Below are positions 1 to 7,898 of a stretch of 64,000 nucleotides of DNA, one piece after another. How positions within the stretch are numbered: the first letter of the stretch is position 1; each line of letters begins with the position of its first letter. The notes beneath the pieces are model-generated. The model was not told where the DNA came from, ran no database searches, and saw only the letters and a list, made by a program, of their open reading frames with translations. Origin of the DNA: Aphelocoma coerulescens (taxonomy: Eukaryota > Chordata > Aves > Passeriformes > Corvidae); contig NC_091016.1 of assembly GCF_041296385.1 (NCBI RefSeq), positions 17,025,497 through 17,089,496 on the forward strand. The letters run 5' to 3'. A program made the translations under genes and the position numbers.

Positions 1-307
1 GCGAGCGGCACTTCCAGCGGCGCCGCTGCCAGTACGGAGAGAGCCCGGCGGAGGCGGCACCGCGGCGGGCCGGGCAGGGGCGGGCAGGGGGCGGCCCCGC
101 CGAGGGGCGGCAGCGGGGCGGCTCCGGGCGGAGCCGCGGGAGGGGCCTCGGCCGGGGCCGGGCCAGGGCCCGCGCCAGGCGGAGCCAAAAGAGCGTGCTG
201 CTCCGCCAGCACCAGAGCCGCTGCCAGGACGGAGAGAGCCCGGCGGAGGCGGCACCGCGGCGGGCACGGGGCGGCCCCGCAGAGGGGCGGCCCGCGGGAC
301 GCGGCAT
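1..307 (-). CDS. PIM1-like: PIM1-like kinase gene 0, 5' end only (exon 1 part)
   Basis: Only the first 102 codons of exon 1 are in the window; the rest lies off the left edge. The proposed ATG is at 305-307. This part encodes the Pro/Arg-rich N-terminal extension, with no kinase motif yet. Residue 100 is Cys (base 10 is a on the plus strand), a variant otherwise seen only in the gene at 56308-58553. Confidence 0.75.
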   Translation of the reverse strand, partial: MPRPAGRPSAGPPRARRGAASAGLSPSWQRLWCWRSSTLFWLRLARALARPRPRPLPRLRPEPPRCRPSAGPPPARPCPARRGAASAGLSPYWQRRRWKCRS

Positions 308-890
308 GAGCCGCGCTGGGAGAGGCGGAGACAGGGACGGGACGGGAGTGAGTGGAGTGTGAGAGGGAGAAGGGGACGGAGAGCGAGCGGAAATCCGAGT
401 GGAAAACCGATCGAGAGAGGCGCTGCTGCCGCTGCTGCTGCCGCTGCTGCTGCCGCTGCTGCTGCCGCTGCTGCTGCCGCTGAGCCGCCGGAGCGCGCGG
501 CCGTTCCGTTCGTCCGTTCCCTGCGCGAGCCCACCGGAGGAGCCGGCGCGCGCCCCGCGGAAGGGAAGAAGCAAACAAAGAAATAAATGCCCGTGAAAGA
601 AATAACCTAATAAATCAATACAGAAATAAAGAAAAGTGTGGGCTTGTAGCTTTCTTCTTCCTTGGGTGAGATGAAGCATTTCACCGGGAAGAGTTCCCTG
701 TCCTGATGGTTGTGCGAGAGTGGACAGGAGTGGAGCCTTTAATTTTCAGGTAGAAAAGATAAATCGTGTCAGTAATGTCATCTCTTTTCATCCTCTGTTG
801 AGACAGTTGCAGGCTGCCAAAAGACAGAGTCTGCAATGTGGAACTTGGTCCCAAGCTTCTTTTTCTGCCAGAGGATGAGGAGGGGAAGTA
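308..890 (-). promoter_or_regulatory. 5' flank and putative 5' UTR/promoter of gene 0
   Basis: Moving upstream from the ATG: a pyrimidine-rich stretch on the coding strand (about 310-400), the 12-bp minisatellite, a GC-rich block (485-570), then an abrupt AT-rich segment (580-640). The AT-rich segment holds TTTATTT-type motifs on the coding strand that could act as a weak core promoter. On the opposite strand the same segment contains three AATAAA hexamers followed by GT-rich sequence. The frame is open from the ATG at 677-679 to exon 1, so part of this may be coding. The remainder up to the CR1 end shows nothing I recognise. The promoter call is inference from position and composition. Confidence 0.35.
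421..482 (-). repeat. 12-bp minisatellite (gctgctgccgct)n, 62 bp
   Basis: About five tandem repeats of gctgctgccgct on the plus strand. On the gene strand, in the frame of exon 1, it reads (Ser-Ser-Ser-Gly)n if translated. It lies in the 5' UTR if the nearer ATG is used. Confidence 0.95.
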
Positions 891-1428
891 TCCCAGAATC
901 ACGGAGTCACGGCATTGTTTGGCTTGGACGGGACCTGAAAGATCACGTCGTTGCAAGCCCCCCTGCTGTGGCTAGGGACCCCTGGCACTGGACCAAGGGC
1001 TTGTCTAGAGCTCCTTTCAGCCTGGCCTTGAACACTGCCAGGGGAGGGGGTAGCCACACCTTCTCCGGGCAACCTGTGCCACGAGAGTCATTTTTCTGAA
1101 TACCTCATCTAAACCTACTCTCTTTCCGTTTGGATCCATTCTCCCTTGTCCTGTCCTTGCCTGCCCTTGTCCAAAGTCCCTCTCCAGCTTTCTTGTAGGT
1201 TGCCGTCAGGTCCTGGAAGGCCACGGTTCTGTCGAGCCTAAGCCTAAGTGTCTTTTGCCGGCTGAAGAAGCCCAGCTGTCTCAGCCTTTCCTTGCAGGAG
1301 AGGTGCTCCAGCGCTCGCTAAATCTCGGTGTCCCCCGTCCGCACGTGCTCCAGCCCGTCCGTGTCCTTGCCGTCCGTGCTGGGGAGCCCGGCAGAGCCGG
1401 ATGCAGCGCTGCAGGTGCAGTGTCACCG
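891..1428 (-). mobile_element. CR1 LINE 3'-end fragment
   Basis: The plus strand reads like the reverse complement of an avian CR1 3' end. It starts with a degenerate terminal octamer region (agaatcacggagtcacgg), followed by blocks typical of CR1: ggacctgaaagatcacgtcg, cagcctggccttgaacac, gggcaacctgtgccac, gtccctctccagctttcttg and ggagaggtgctccagc. The element therefore reads on the minus strand, like the kinase gene, and is 5'-truncated with no ORF left. It is substantially diverged. The boundary at 1428 is approximate. Recognition is from memory of the family consensus, not a search. Confidence 0.85.
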
Positions 1429-3066
1429 GCGTGGAGGAGACACGGCCCTGCCAGCGGCTCCGGGAGCCAGCAGTTGGCGACTGGCCGCCCGCTTGCCAGA
1501 GACCCGGGGCCTTTGTGCCTCCCCTGCTCCCCGCGCCTTTCCCCGCCGCTCCCTCGCTCCCTCGCTCGCTCGCTCGGGGGAAATCCACCCTCTGCCGCCC
1601 CGCCCCGCTGCCCCGGGGGCTCCCCGGCGCCATCTTGAGGGTCCCAGGCCTCGGCCTCACCAGGCTCACCCGAAGGCCGTGGGGACACAAGCACACGCAC
1701 AGAAAGTGCCCTAGGGTTCCAAGGTCAAGCTTTTGCCTACGGCATCAGTTTGCTTTCAGACTGTGGACGAGATTATAAAATCACCAGGAGGAAAGAGCAT
1801 GAAAAAGTTCTGCTTGGGCAGTACCTCAAGGCTTTGAGGGAGAGGGTTTGTGGTGCTTCCTCGCTCACAGGGAGCCGCAGGAAGTAAAACTAGAAATAAA
1901 CTAGTAATAAACTAGTAAAAATAGTCATAACCCCGTATTAATTGGAAGGAAAACCTGAGGAATTGGCAGCTAGCCCCTCAGAAACATGAGGAGCAAAAGC
2001 CAGTCTTCTACCTGAGAGCTGCCTGGGCAGGGGCAATTCTTCCGATTGCATCAGCGTGGCCGTGGCTAGAAAGGGCAGCGAGGAGAGGAATTCAGCGTCT
2101 CCTGGCAGCCCCTGAAATCCCAGCTCTCACTTGCGTGCACCGGGGATTCTGCTTCAGACTCTGAACTTGCGCAGCCGCTCCTTGGGCGCTGTTTGCCCCC
2201 AGGCACAGCGGTGGGTGCTGCAGCAGCTGTCCCGCACACAGGGCTCTGGAGCCTCCCCGAGGCCGCCAAGGACTGGAGGAGGCCACGTGCCCGGGATCTG
2301 GTGCAGCACCGTGGGGTTGTGGGGGATGCTTTGGTCTCTTTGGGTGGAAGGTTGGGGAGCAGGGCAAATGGAATCAAGATGAGACAGGGATCAACCAGCG
2401 CCACGCCAGGCAGCCTTTTTTCCTACCGGGGCTCCTCTGAGTTTAGCGAGCTAATGAGGCCTGCGGAGCAAACGAGACCCGGGAGCGAGGAGGGAAGGGC
2501 TGGCTGGGAAGGAGTCAGATAAAGCCCTTGCAGGCATTTCTCTTTCCGAGGGGCTCCTGGGGAGACAAAGGAGACAAGAAGGATGTCCCATCTCGTGACA
2601 CTCCCTTTTTTCCTTCAGGAGCTGTACCGCAGTCACTGCGTACAAGAGTTTCCATCGTGATCCCTTTGATGCCAGGGAGCACAAAGAACTTGGAACCTTG
2701 CCGGAGTCCAGCCCTGCCTGCCTATCTTGGAGCAGAGGGGAAAGATGAAGAAGTATTTGGGCGGGGCTTGAGCCGAAATGGCATTTTGCCGCTTCTGATT
2801 TCCTCCCAGCTTTTGCAGCGGGGCGACCACTGCGTCCCTGCAAACCGCTCCCCTTTCCAAAGCACACGCGAGCCTGGCTGGCAGCTCCGGCTTCTCGAAG
2901 GGGCTGCTGCCGTTGGCAACAGGAGCTGTTTCGCGTTGCTTAACACCCCCTGCCAAAGGCCACCGAGTGGCTGAGGAAGGACCCAAAAAGATTACCCTGG
3001 AGGAAGGGGACCAAAAGCTTGGAAAAGGATGAAAGAAAGGCTCCGATGACAACGACAAGAACAAGA
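1429..3066. other. Spacer between CR1 and the next unit's poly(A) signal, left-edge unit
   Basis: No gene recognised. About 1430-1700 is GC- and CpG-rich, with a (CTCG)n tract near 1553-1576 and a YY1-like core CAAGATGGCGCC on the minus strand at 1626-1637. Around 1770-1960 is AT-rich, with repeated aataaactagt (about 1893-1920). The rest (1960-3066) is unique-looking sequence with no ORF I can assign. This copy lacks 10 bp (gttgaaattt) near 2930 that all other units have, and has private bases near 1638 (gagggtccc) and 2316 (ggggttgtgg). Confidence 0.6.
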
Positions 3067-3072
3067 TTTATT
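3067..3072 (-). terminator. Poly(A) signal AATAAA, unit 1
   Basis: This is the only canonical AATAAA I find on the gene strand between the kinase stop codon (4529) and the next spacer. It is followed by TTGTTCTTGTCGTTGTC, a good GT-rich downstream element. If used by the kinase gene, it gives a 3' UTR of about 1.46 kb running through the pseudogene. It may instead descend from the dead PIM copy. Confidence 0.6.
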
Positions 3073-3084
3073 TTTGACAGCAAA

Positions 3085-4255
3085 TTAACACCCGCCGCCC
3101 TCCAGCCCTCCCAGATTCGCAGGCCGAGCGGTGCTGCTTCCGTGCCTGAGGTGCTGGCACCCTGGGGAGAGAAACCAGAAAGCCGCGGTCAGCCGGACAG
3201 GGCTCCTGTCCCCCCTGTCCCAGCACGGCCTGTGCCCGGGCCAGGCTGCTGGCGGTGCCAATTCTCCGTTTCTAGAGGAGAGCAGCATGGCAGGCCACGT
3301 TCCACCTCCTCCACTTAAACACGGCAGAGCAGTCTCCTCAGCAGCTGCAAGAGCGGGATGCTCGTGTGCCCGCTGCCGTCTGCCGGAAGCCCATCTGCCA
3401 CCCGTTGCTGTGAAGCCGGGTACCCACCTCTGGAGACCTGCTGCCAGGAGAGGAGCCGATCCCGCACGAGGTCCTCGTCCGTCTTGAAGGCGATGGCCCC
3501 GCAGACCGCGGCCCCCCGGGGTAGCGCCGGCACCGGACGCACTCCACAAACAGGGGGCCAGCGCTTCCCCATGCGGTCCGGGCACCCGGTGCAACCTTCC
3601 TGGAAAAAGCAAAGAACGATTGCATGAAAGTCAATTCAAAACAAGACCTGGGAGCAAGAAAAAGCGTCAAAGGTTATCACCGTATCACGGGCCTGGGGAG
3701 GGTCTGAGCACTCCATGCAAGCATTAAGGCTCTCCATGGCTGGGGAAAAACCCCACCTTTCCCACGCGTAAGCCCACCCCTTCCTCAAGGGCCCGCAAAG
3801 CAGACCAGCAGGGGCACGCCTTCGGAACCCGCCCCCCTCTGCTGCCCCCCGTCCCTACGGACGGATGCTTTTGCCAGGCTGGCTCCCCCCGCCCCAGCCC
3901 GGGCCAGGCTGGGTGGCAGAAGCTGTCAGCAAGGCCGGGCGCTGGCTCCCCCTGCACAGCATCCGTGCCCTGTCCCGCCAAAAAGCAACTTGGCGGCCGG
4001 CGGAAAAATTAATATTCCCCGGCGCCGCCAAGCGGGGAAGCTCCGGCGCCTGGCCCGGCCGAGCCCTGCCACGCCTGGAACCACGAGCATCCCCCCACCC
4101 CTCCGCCGGCTGTGGACTCATCTTGATTCCGTCGGGGCGCAGAGCGTGTCCTCCAGGAAGGGGCCGCAACCAAAGCCAACCGGCTTTGCCCCGCCAGCGG
4201 CCAGCTCGAGGACGGTGTTGTCCGGCTCCAGGTCGTGCTCCAGAAGAACACCCCG
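3085..4255 (-). pseudogene. 5'-truncated, decayed PIM1-like pseudogene (exons 3', 4', 5'), unit 1
   Basis: Exon 3' (4255-4122) translates to a degraded version of functional residues 331-372: RGVLLEHDLEPDN for [12 protein letters not shown] and AKPVGFG for AKLIDFG. It has a one-codon insertion, HRD changed to EHD, the catalytic-loop Lys lost and the DFG Asp changed to Gly. Its donor is AAG|AT instead of GT, and a TGA follows. Exon 4' (3599-3428) is 172 bp against 177 bp, hence frameshifted, but still encodes VCGAIAFKTDEDLVRDRLL (functional [19 protein letters not shown]) between a good acceptor (TTTTTCCAG) and donor (AGAG|GTGGGT). Exon 5' (3161-3085) begins CQHL after TTTCTCTCCCCAG and stops after about 25 codons. 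Intron sequence is also shared with the functional gene (for example ctgcaagagc near 3345 and 4875; aaagcaacttgg near 3981 and 5235), so this is a segmental duplicate, not a retrocopy. Exons 1-2 and most of exon 3 are missing. Confidence 0.85.
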
Positions 4256-4528
4256 GCGGTGCCTCGGCTTGCGGGGACATCACGATGCCATTGAGCTGCA
4301 GGGGGATGTTTCCCCTTTTCCAGTCCGTGGCAACTTCACTGCACTGCCACGACTTCTCCAATAGGATGGGGAGCACTGAGCCGCTTCCTCCACAAGGCGC
4401 CGAGGACCAGCGGAAGCATCTCCTCGGCTGCGCTCTCTCCTCCGTGCCACGGCCGCAGGGAAACGCTCTGCCGTTTTCTTCGAGCGCCCCGAGACGCGTG
4501 CAGCTGGTGCTTGCTGGGCTCCTGGATC

Positions 4529-6774
4529 CTACTGTGCAGAGGGATGGATCTCTGCTGTCTCCTGGGCCAAGTGACGGTCCTGCAGCCAAGAATGCTCAAA
4601 CAGGTCTTCCAAGGACGGCCTGTGCGCGGGGTCCATGGATAAACACCACCGGATGAGGTGCTGGCACTCTGGGGAGAGAAACGGGAAAACGCTGCTCAGC
4701 GGGACAAGGCTCCTGCCCCTGCTCTCCCAGATTCCACGGTGCCCAGGCCACACTAGGAGCGCTCGGAAGCTGCACCCCAACCTTCCCGTCGATCCTCCCT
4801 TTCGGACGAGAGCAGCCCAGAGGCACACGTGCCACCTCCTCCAGCTAACCCCAGCAGATCAGCCTCCTCCCTAGCTGCAAGAGCAGGACGCCTGCGTGCC
4901 ACCTGCCCTCTGCCAACCACGTCCTTCCCCCCCTCCCCCCGTGCTGTGAAGGCGCATCCCCACCTTGAGACACCCGGGGCGGGAAGAAGAGCTGGCCCCG
5001 GATGATGTCCTCATCCGTGTTGAAAGGAAGGTGCCCACAGACCAGCTCATAGAGCAGGATGCCCAGGGACCAGATGGTGGCTGGCTGGCCATGGTAGCAG
5101 CCAAAGAGGATCCACTCCGGCGGGCTGTACTCCGGCGTGCCTACGGGACACGGGCGCAGCTCATCAGGCCCTGATGAGTGCTGCTCCCTCCCAGCCAGCT
5201 CCCATTCCACAACAGGCAGCCCTCGCCCCGCCGGAAAGCAACTTGGCTGCAGCCGGCTGCAGAAGGATTTCCCCTCGCTCCCTCCCTCTTCCGCCTCTGC
5301 CAGCAAAGGGGGGAATCTCTGCTGCCCGGCTGGGCCCCGCCTTTGGGCTCACCTGACATTCGGGTGTAGAAGGTGTCCTGGAGGACCGTGCCGCACCCGA
5401 AGTCGATGAGCTTTGCCTCGCCGGTGGCCAGGTCGACGAGGACGTTCTCGGCCTTGATGTCGCGGTGCAGGACGCCGCGGCTGGTGCAGTGCCGCACGGC
5501 CTCCAGCACCTGGCGGAACAGCCCCCGCGCCACGGGCTCCGTCAGGAAGCCCCGCTCCTCCAGGAAGTACCAGAGGTCCTGACAGCGCTCCGGACGCTCC
5601 ATGACCAGCGCGAAGCCGTCGGGCAGCTCGAACCAGTCCAGGAGCCGCACCACGCCGCGGAAGCCAGGGCGCGACACCATCCAGAGCAGCGCCAGCTCCA
5701 GGGGCACAAGGGCGCCGTTGTGCTGCGGGGGGGACCGCGATGCCGTCAGCGGGGCCGATGCTGCGCCGAGCCTTCGGCACCCCGGCCCGGCCCCACCGCC
5801 GCTCGCCATTGCCCGGCCCGGGACGCTCCGCGGCCCCCGCTCACTGCACGCTCGCTCCCCTCGCAGCGTCCCGGCTCCCACCCTCCCGGGCCTCGCCCTA
5901 GCCCCGCCCGCCACGCCCCGCCGGCTTTCACTCACCAGCCGCGCCCACTCCGGGATGCGATCGCGGGACACTCGCTTGATGGCCACCTGCAAGTCAAGGC
6001 GAGCGGCGGGCTGAGCTCGTCGCCCGTCGCCCGTCGCCCGCCGCCCGCCGCCCCCCTCCGACCCGGCCCCACTCTTACCGGGGCGCCGTCGGCGAGCCGG
6101 GTCCCGGAGTAAACGCTGCCGCAGCCGCCGCTCCCCAGCAGCGGGCCCTGCCGGTAGAGCTGCTCCAGGGGAGGCTTCTCCGCCCGTGCGGGCGGCACCG
6201 CGCTCTCGGCATTCTGCCCGGGGCCCCCGGGCGCTGCTGCTTCCCGAGCCGCCCCGGGGCCGGCGGCCGAGCTGACGAGCGGCGGAGTTCGGAGCGGGGA
6301 AGCTGCCGGCGATGCTGCGGACGACGCTGCCGGGGACGGGGCGGGAGCCGGGCGGCAGCGGGGCGGCTCCGGGCGGAAGCGCCGGAGGGGCCTCGTTCGG
6401 GGCCGGGGCCGGGCCAGGGCCCGCGCCAGGCGGAGCCAAAAGAGCGTGCTGCTCCGCCAGCACCAGAGCGAGCGGCCCTTCCAGCGGCGCCGCTGCCAGT
6501 ACGGAGAGAGCCCGGCGGAGGCGGCACCGCGGCGGGCCGGGCAGGGGCGGGCAGGGGGCGGCCCCGCCGAGGGGCGGCAGCGGGGCGGCTCCGGGCGGAG
6601 CCGCGGGAGGGGCCTCGGCCGGGGCCGGGCCAGGGCCCGCGCCAGGCGGAGCCAAAAGAGCGTGCTGCTCCGCCAGCACCAGAGCCGCTGCCAGGACGGA
6701 GAGAGCCCGGCGGAGGCGGCACCGCGGCGGGCACGGGGCGGCCCCGCAGAGGGGCGGCCCGCGGGACGCGGCAT
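4529..6774 (-). CDS. PIM1-like: PIM1-like serine/threonine kinase, gene 1 (reference copy)
   Basis: Coding exons, 5' to 3': 6774-6079, 5986-5936, 5722-5353, 5140-4964, 4668-4529 (696, 51, 370, 177 and 140 bp), giving 477 residues. All introns have GT/AG ends, and the 51-bp and 177-bp exons match the PIM1 exon plan. Kinase features: Gly-rich loop LGSGGCGSV (213-221), VAIK Lys236, helix-C Glu258, PIM-type hinge ERP (291-293), HRD (335-337), Asn342, DFG (356-358), PPE (379-381), subdomain XI Arg448. The C-terminus QETAEIH is PIM1-like rather than PIM3-like. PIM kinases are constitutively active Ser/Thr kinases promoting survival and growth; activity here is inferred. Oddities: the loop-tip Phe of PIM1 is Cys218, and residues 1-200 form a basic, Pro/Arg-rich extension with an internal repeat. 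The start is uncertain: the ATG at 6774-6772 has a weak context, and the frame stays open upstream to an ATG at 7149. A separate short first exon, as in human PIM1, cannot be excluded. Confidence 0.87.
6350..6770 (-). repeat. 216-bp tandem duplication inside exon 1
   Basis: Two head-to-tail copies with a 216-bp offset: the block beginning cggagccaaaag occurs at 6431 and again at 6647. They encode two copies of a segment containing [27 protein letters not shown] and RPEPPRCRP (around residues 17-68 and 82-142). The copies differ by a 21-bp indel encoding seven residues around the variable residue 100. The same duplication is present at the equivalent place in every complete exon 1, so it predates the array. 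Confidence 0.85.
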
Positions 6775-7360
6775 GAGCCGCGCTGGGAGAGGCGGAGACA
6801 GGGACGGGACGGGAGTGAGTGGAGTGTGAGAGGGAGAAGGGGACGGAGAGCGAGCGGAAATCCGAGTGGAAAACCGATCGAGAGAGGCGCTGCTGCTGCC
6901 GCTGCTGCTGCCGCTGCTGCTGCCGCTGCTGCTGCCGCTGCTGCTGCCGCTGAGCCGCCGGAGCACGCGGCCGTTCCGTTCGTCCGTTCCCTGCGCGAGC
7001 CCACCGGAGGAGCCGGCGCGCGCCCCGCGGAAGGGAAGAAGCAAACAAAGAAATAAATGCCCGTGAAAGAAATAACCTAATAAATCAATACAGAAATAAA
7101 GAAAAGTGTGGGCTTGTAGCTTTCTTCTTCCTTGGGTGAGATGAAGCATTTCACCGGGAAGAGTTCCCTGTCCTGATGGTTGTGCGAGAGTGGACAGGAG
7201 TGGAGCCTTTAATTTTCAGGTAGAAAAGATAAATCGTGTCAGTAATGTCATCTCTTTTCATCCTCTGTTGAGACAGTTGCAGGCTGCCAAAAGACAGAGT
7301 CTGCAATGTGGAACTTGGTCCCAAGCTTCTTTTTCTGCCAGAGGATGAGGAGGGGAAGTA
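6775..7360 (-). promoter_or_regulatory. 5' flank of gene 1
   Basis: Same layout as 308-890. It carries a private base near 6964 (gagcacgcgg instead of gagcgcgcgg). Confidence 0.35.
6888..6952 (-). repeat. 12-bp minisatellite, 65 bp
   Basis: Five repeats plus one extra ctg triplet compared with the left-edge unit. Confidence 0.95.
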
Positions 7361-7898
7361 TCCCAGAATCACGGAGTCACGGCATTGTTTGGCTTGGACG
7401 GGACCTGAAAGATCACGTCGTTGCAAGCCCCCCTGCTGTGGCTAGGGACCCCTGGCACTGGACCAAGGGCTTGTCTAGAGCTCCTTTCAGCCTGGCCTTG
7501 AACACTGCCAGGGGAGGGGGTAGCCACACCTTCTCCGGGCAACCTGTGCCACGAGAGTCATTTTTCTGAATACCTCATCTAAACCTACTCTCTTTCCGTT
7601 TGGATCCATTCTCCCTTGTCCTGTCCTTGCCTGCCCTTGTCCAAAGTCCCTCTCCAGCTTTCTTGTAGGTTGCCGTCAGGTCCTGGAAGGCCACGGTTCT
7701 GTCGAGCCTAAGCCTAAGTGTCTTTTGCCGGCTGAAGAAGCCCAGCTGTCTCAGCCTTTCCTTGCAGGAGAGGTGCTCCAGCGCTCGCTAAATCTCGGTG
7801 TCCCCCGTCCGCACGTGCTCCAGCCCGTCCGTGTCCTTGCCATCCGTGCTGGGGAGCCCGGCAGAGCCGGATGCAGCGCTGCAGGTGCAGTGTCACCG
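7361..7898 (-). mobile_element. CR1 3'-end fragment, unit 1
   Basis: Same insertion at the same place, differing from the left-edge copy by isolated bases (for example ccatccgtgc instead of ccgtccgtgc). Confidence 0.85.

Noticed and set aside
1774..1780. TATAAAA on the plus strand in the spacer
   Set aside because: An isolated match in AT-rich DNA with no recognisable plus-strand gene downstream.
1893..1925. Short aataaactagt repeats as a mobile-element end
   Set aside because: Only two to three imperfect copies, with no paired terminal repeat or target duplication.
2600..2760. Plus-strand exon-like segment after cttttttccttcag
   Set aside because: Good acceptor-like tract, but the frames after it close quickly or match no known protein, and no convincing donor or partner exon was seen.
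2370..4128. 14-base match ggaatcaagatgag between the spacer (plus strand) and the pseudogene exon 3' end (minus strand)
   Set aside because: Too short to exclude chance within 6.5 kb, and no flanking similarity.
3085..4255. Retroposed (processed) origin for the PIM pseudogene
   Set aside because: Its introns are present and similar to those of the functional gene, and no poly(A) tail or target-site duplication is seen.
3855..4656. Long open frames on both strands (244 and 263 codons) over the kinase 3' end and pseudogene, repeated in every unit
   Set aside because: They lie across exon 5, its 3' flank and pseudogene exon 3' in other frames, resemble no family I know, and are explained by GC-rich DNA with few stop codons.
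6312..6829. Plus-strand Gly/Ala/Arg-rich open frames opposite exon 1
   Set aside because: Antisense shadow of the GC-rich kinase exon 1; low-complexity composition and no splice or family evidence.
5141..7048. Single minus-strand open frame of about 635 codons with a Gln/Arg repeat
   Set aside because: It reads through introns 1 and 2. Only its exon 3 portion is in the true kinase frame; the Gln-rich start is the minisatellite in a different frame from the glycine loop.
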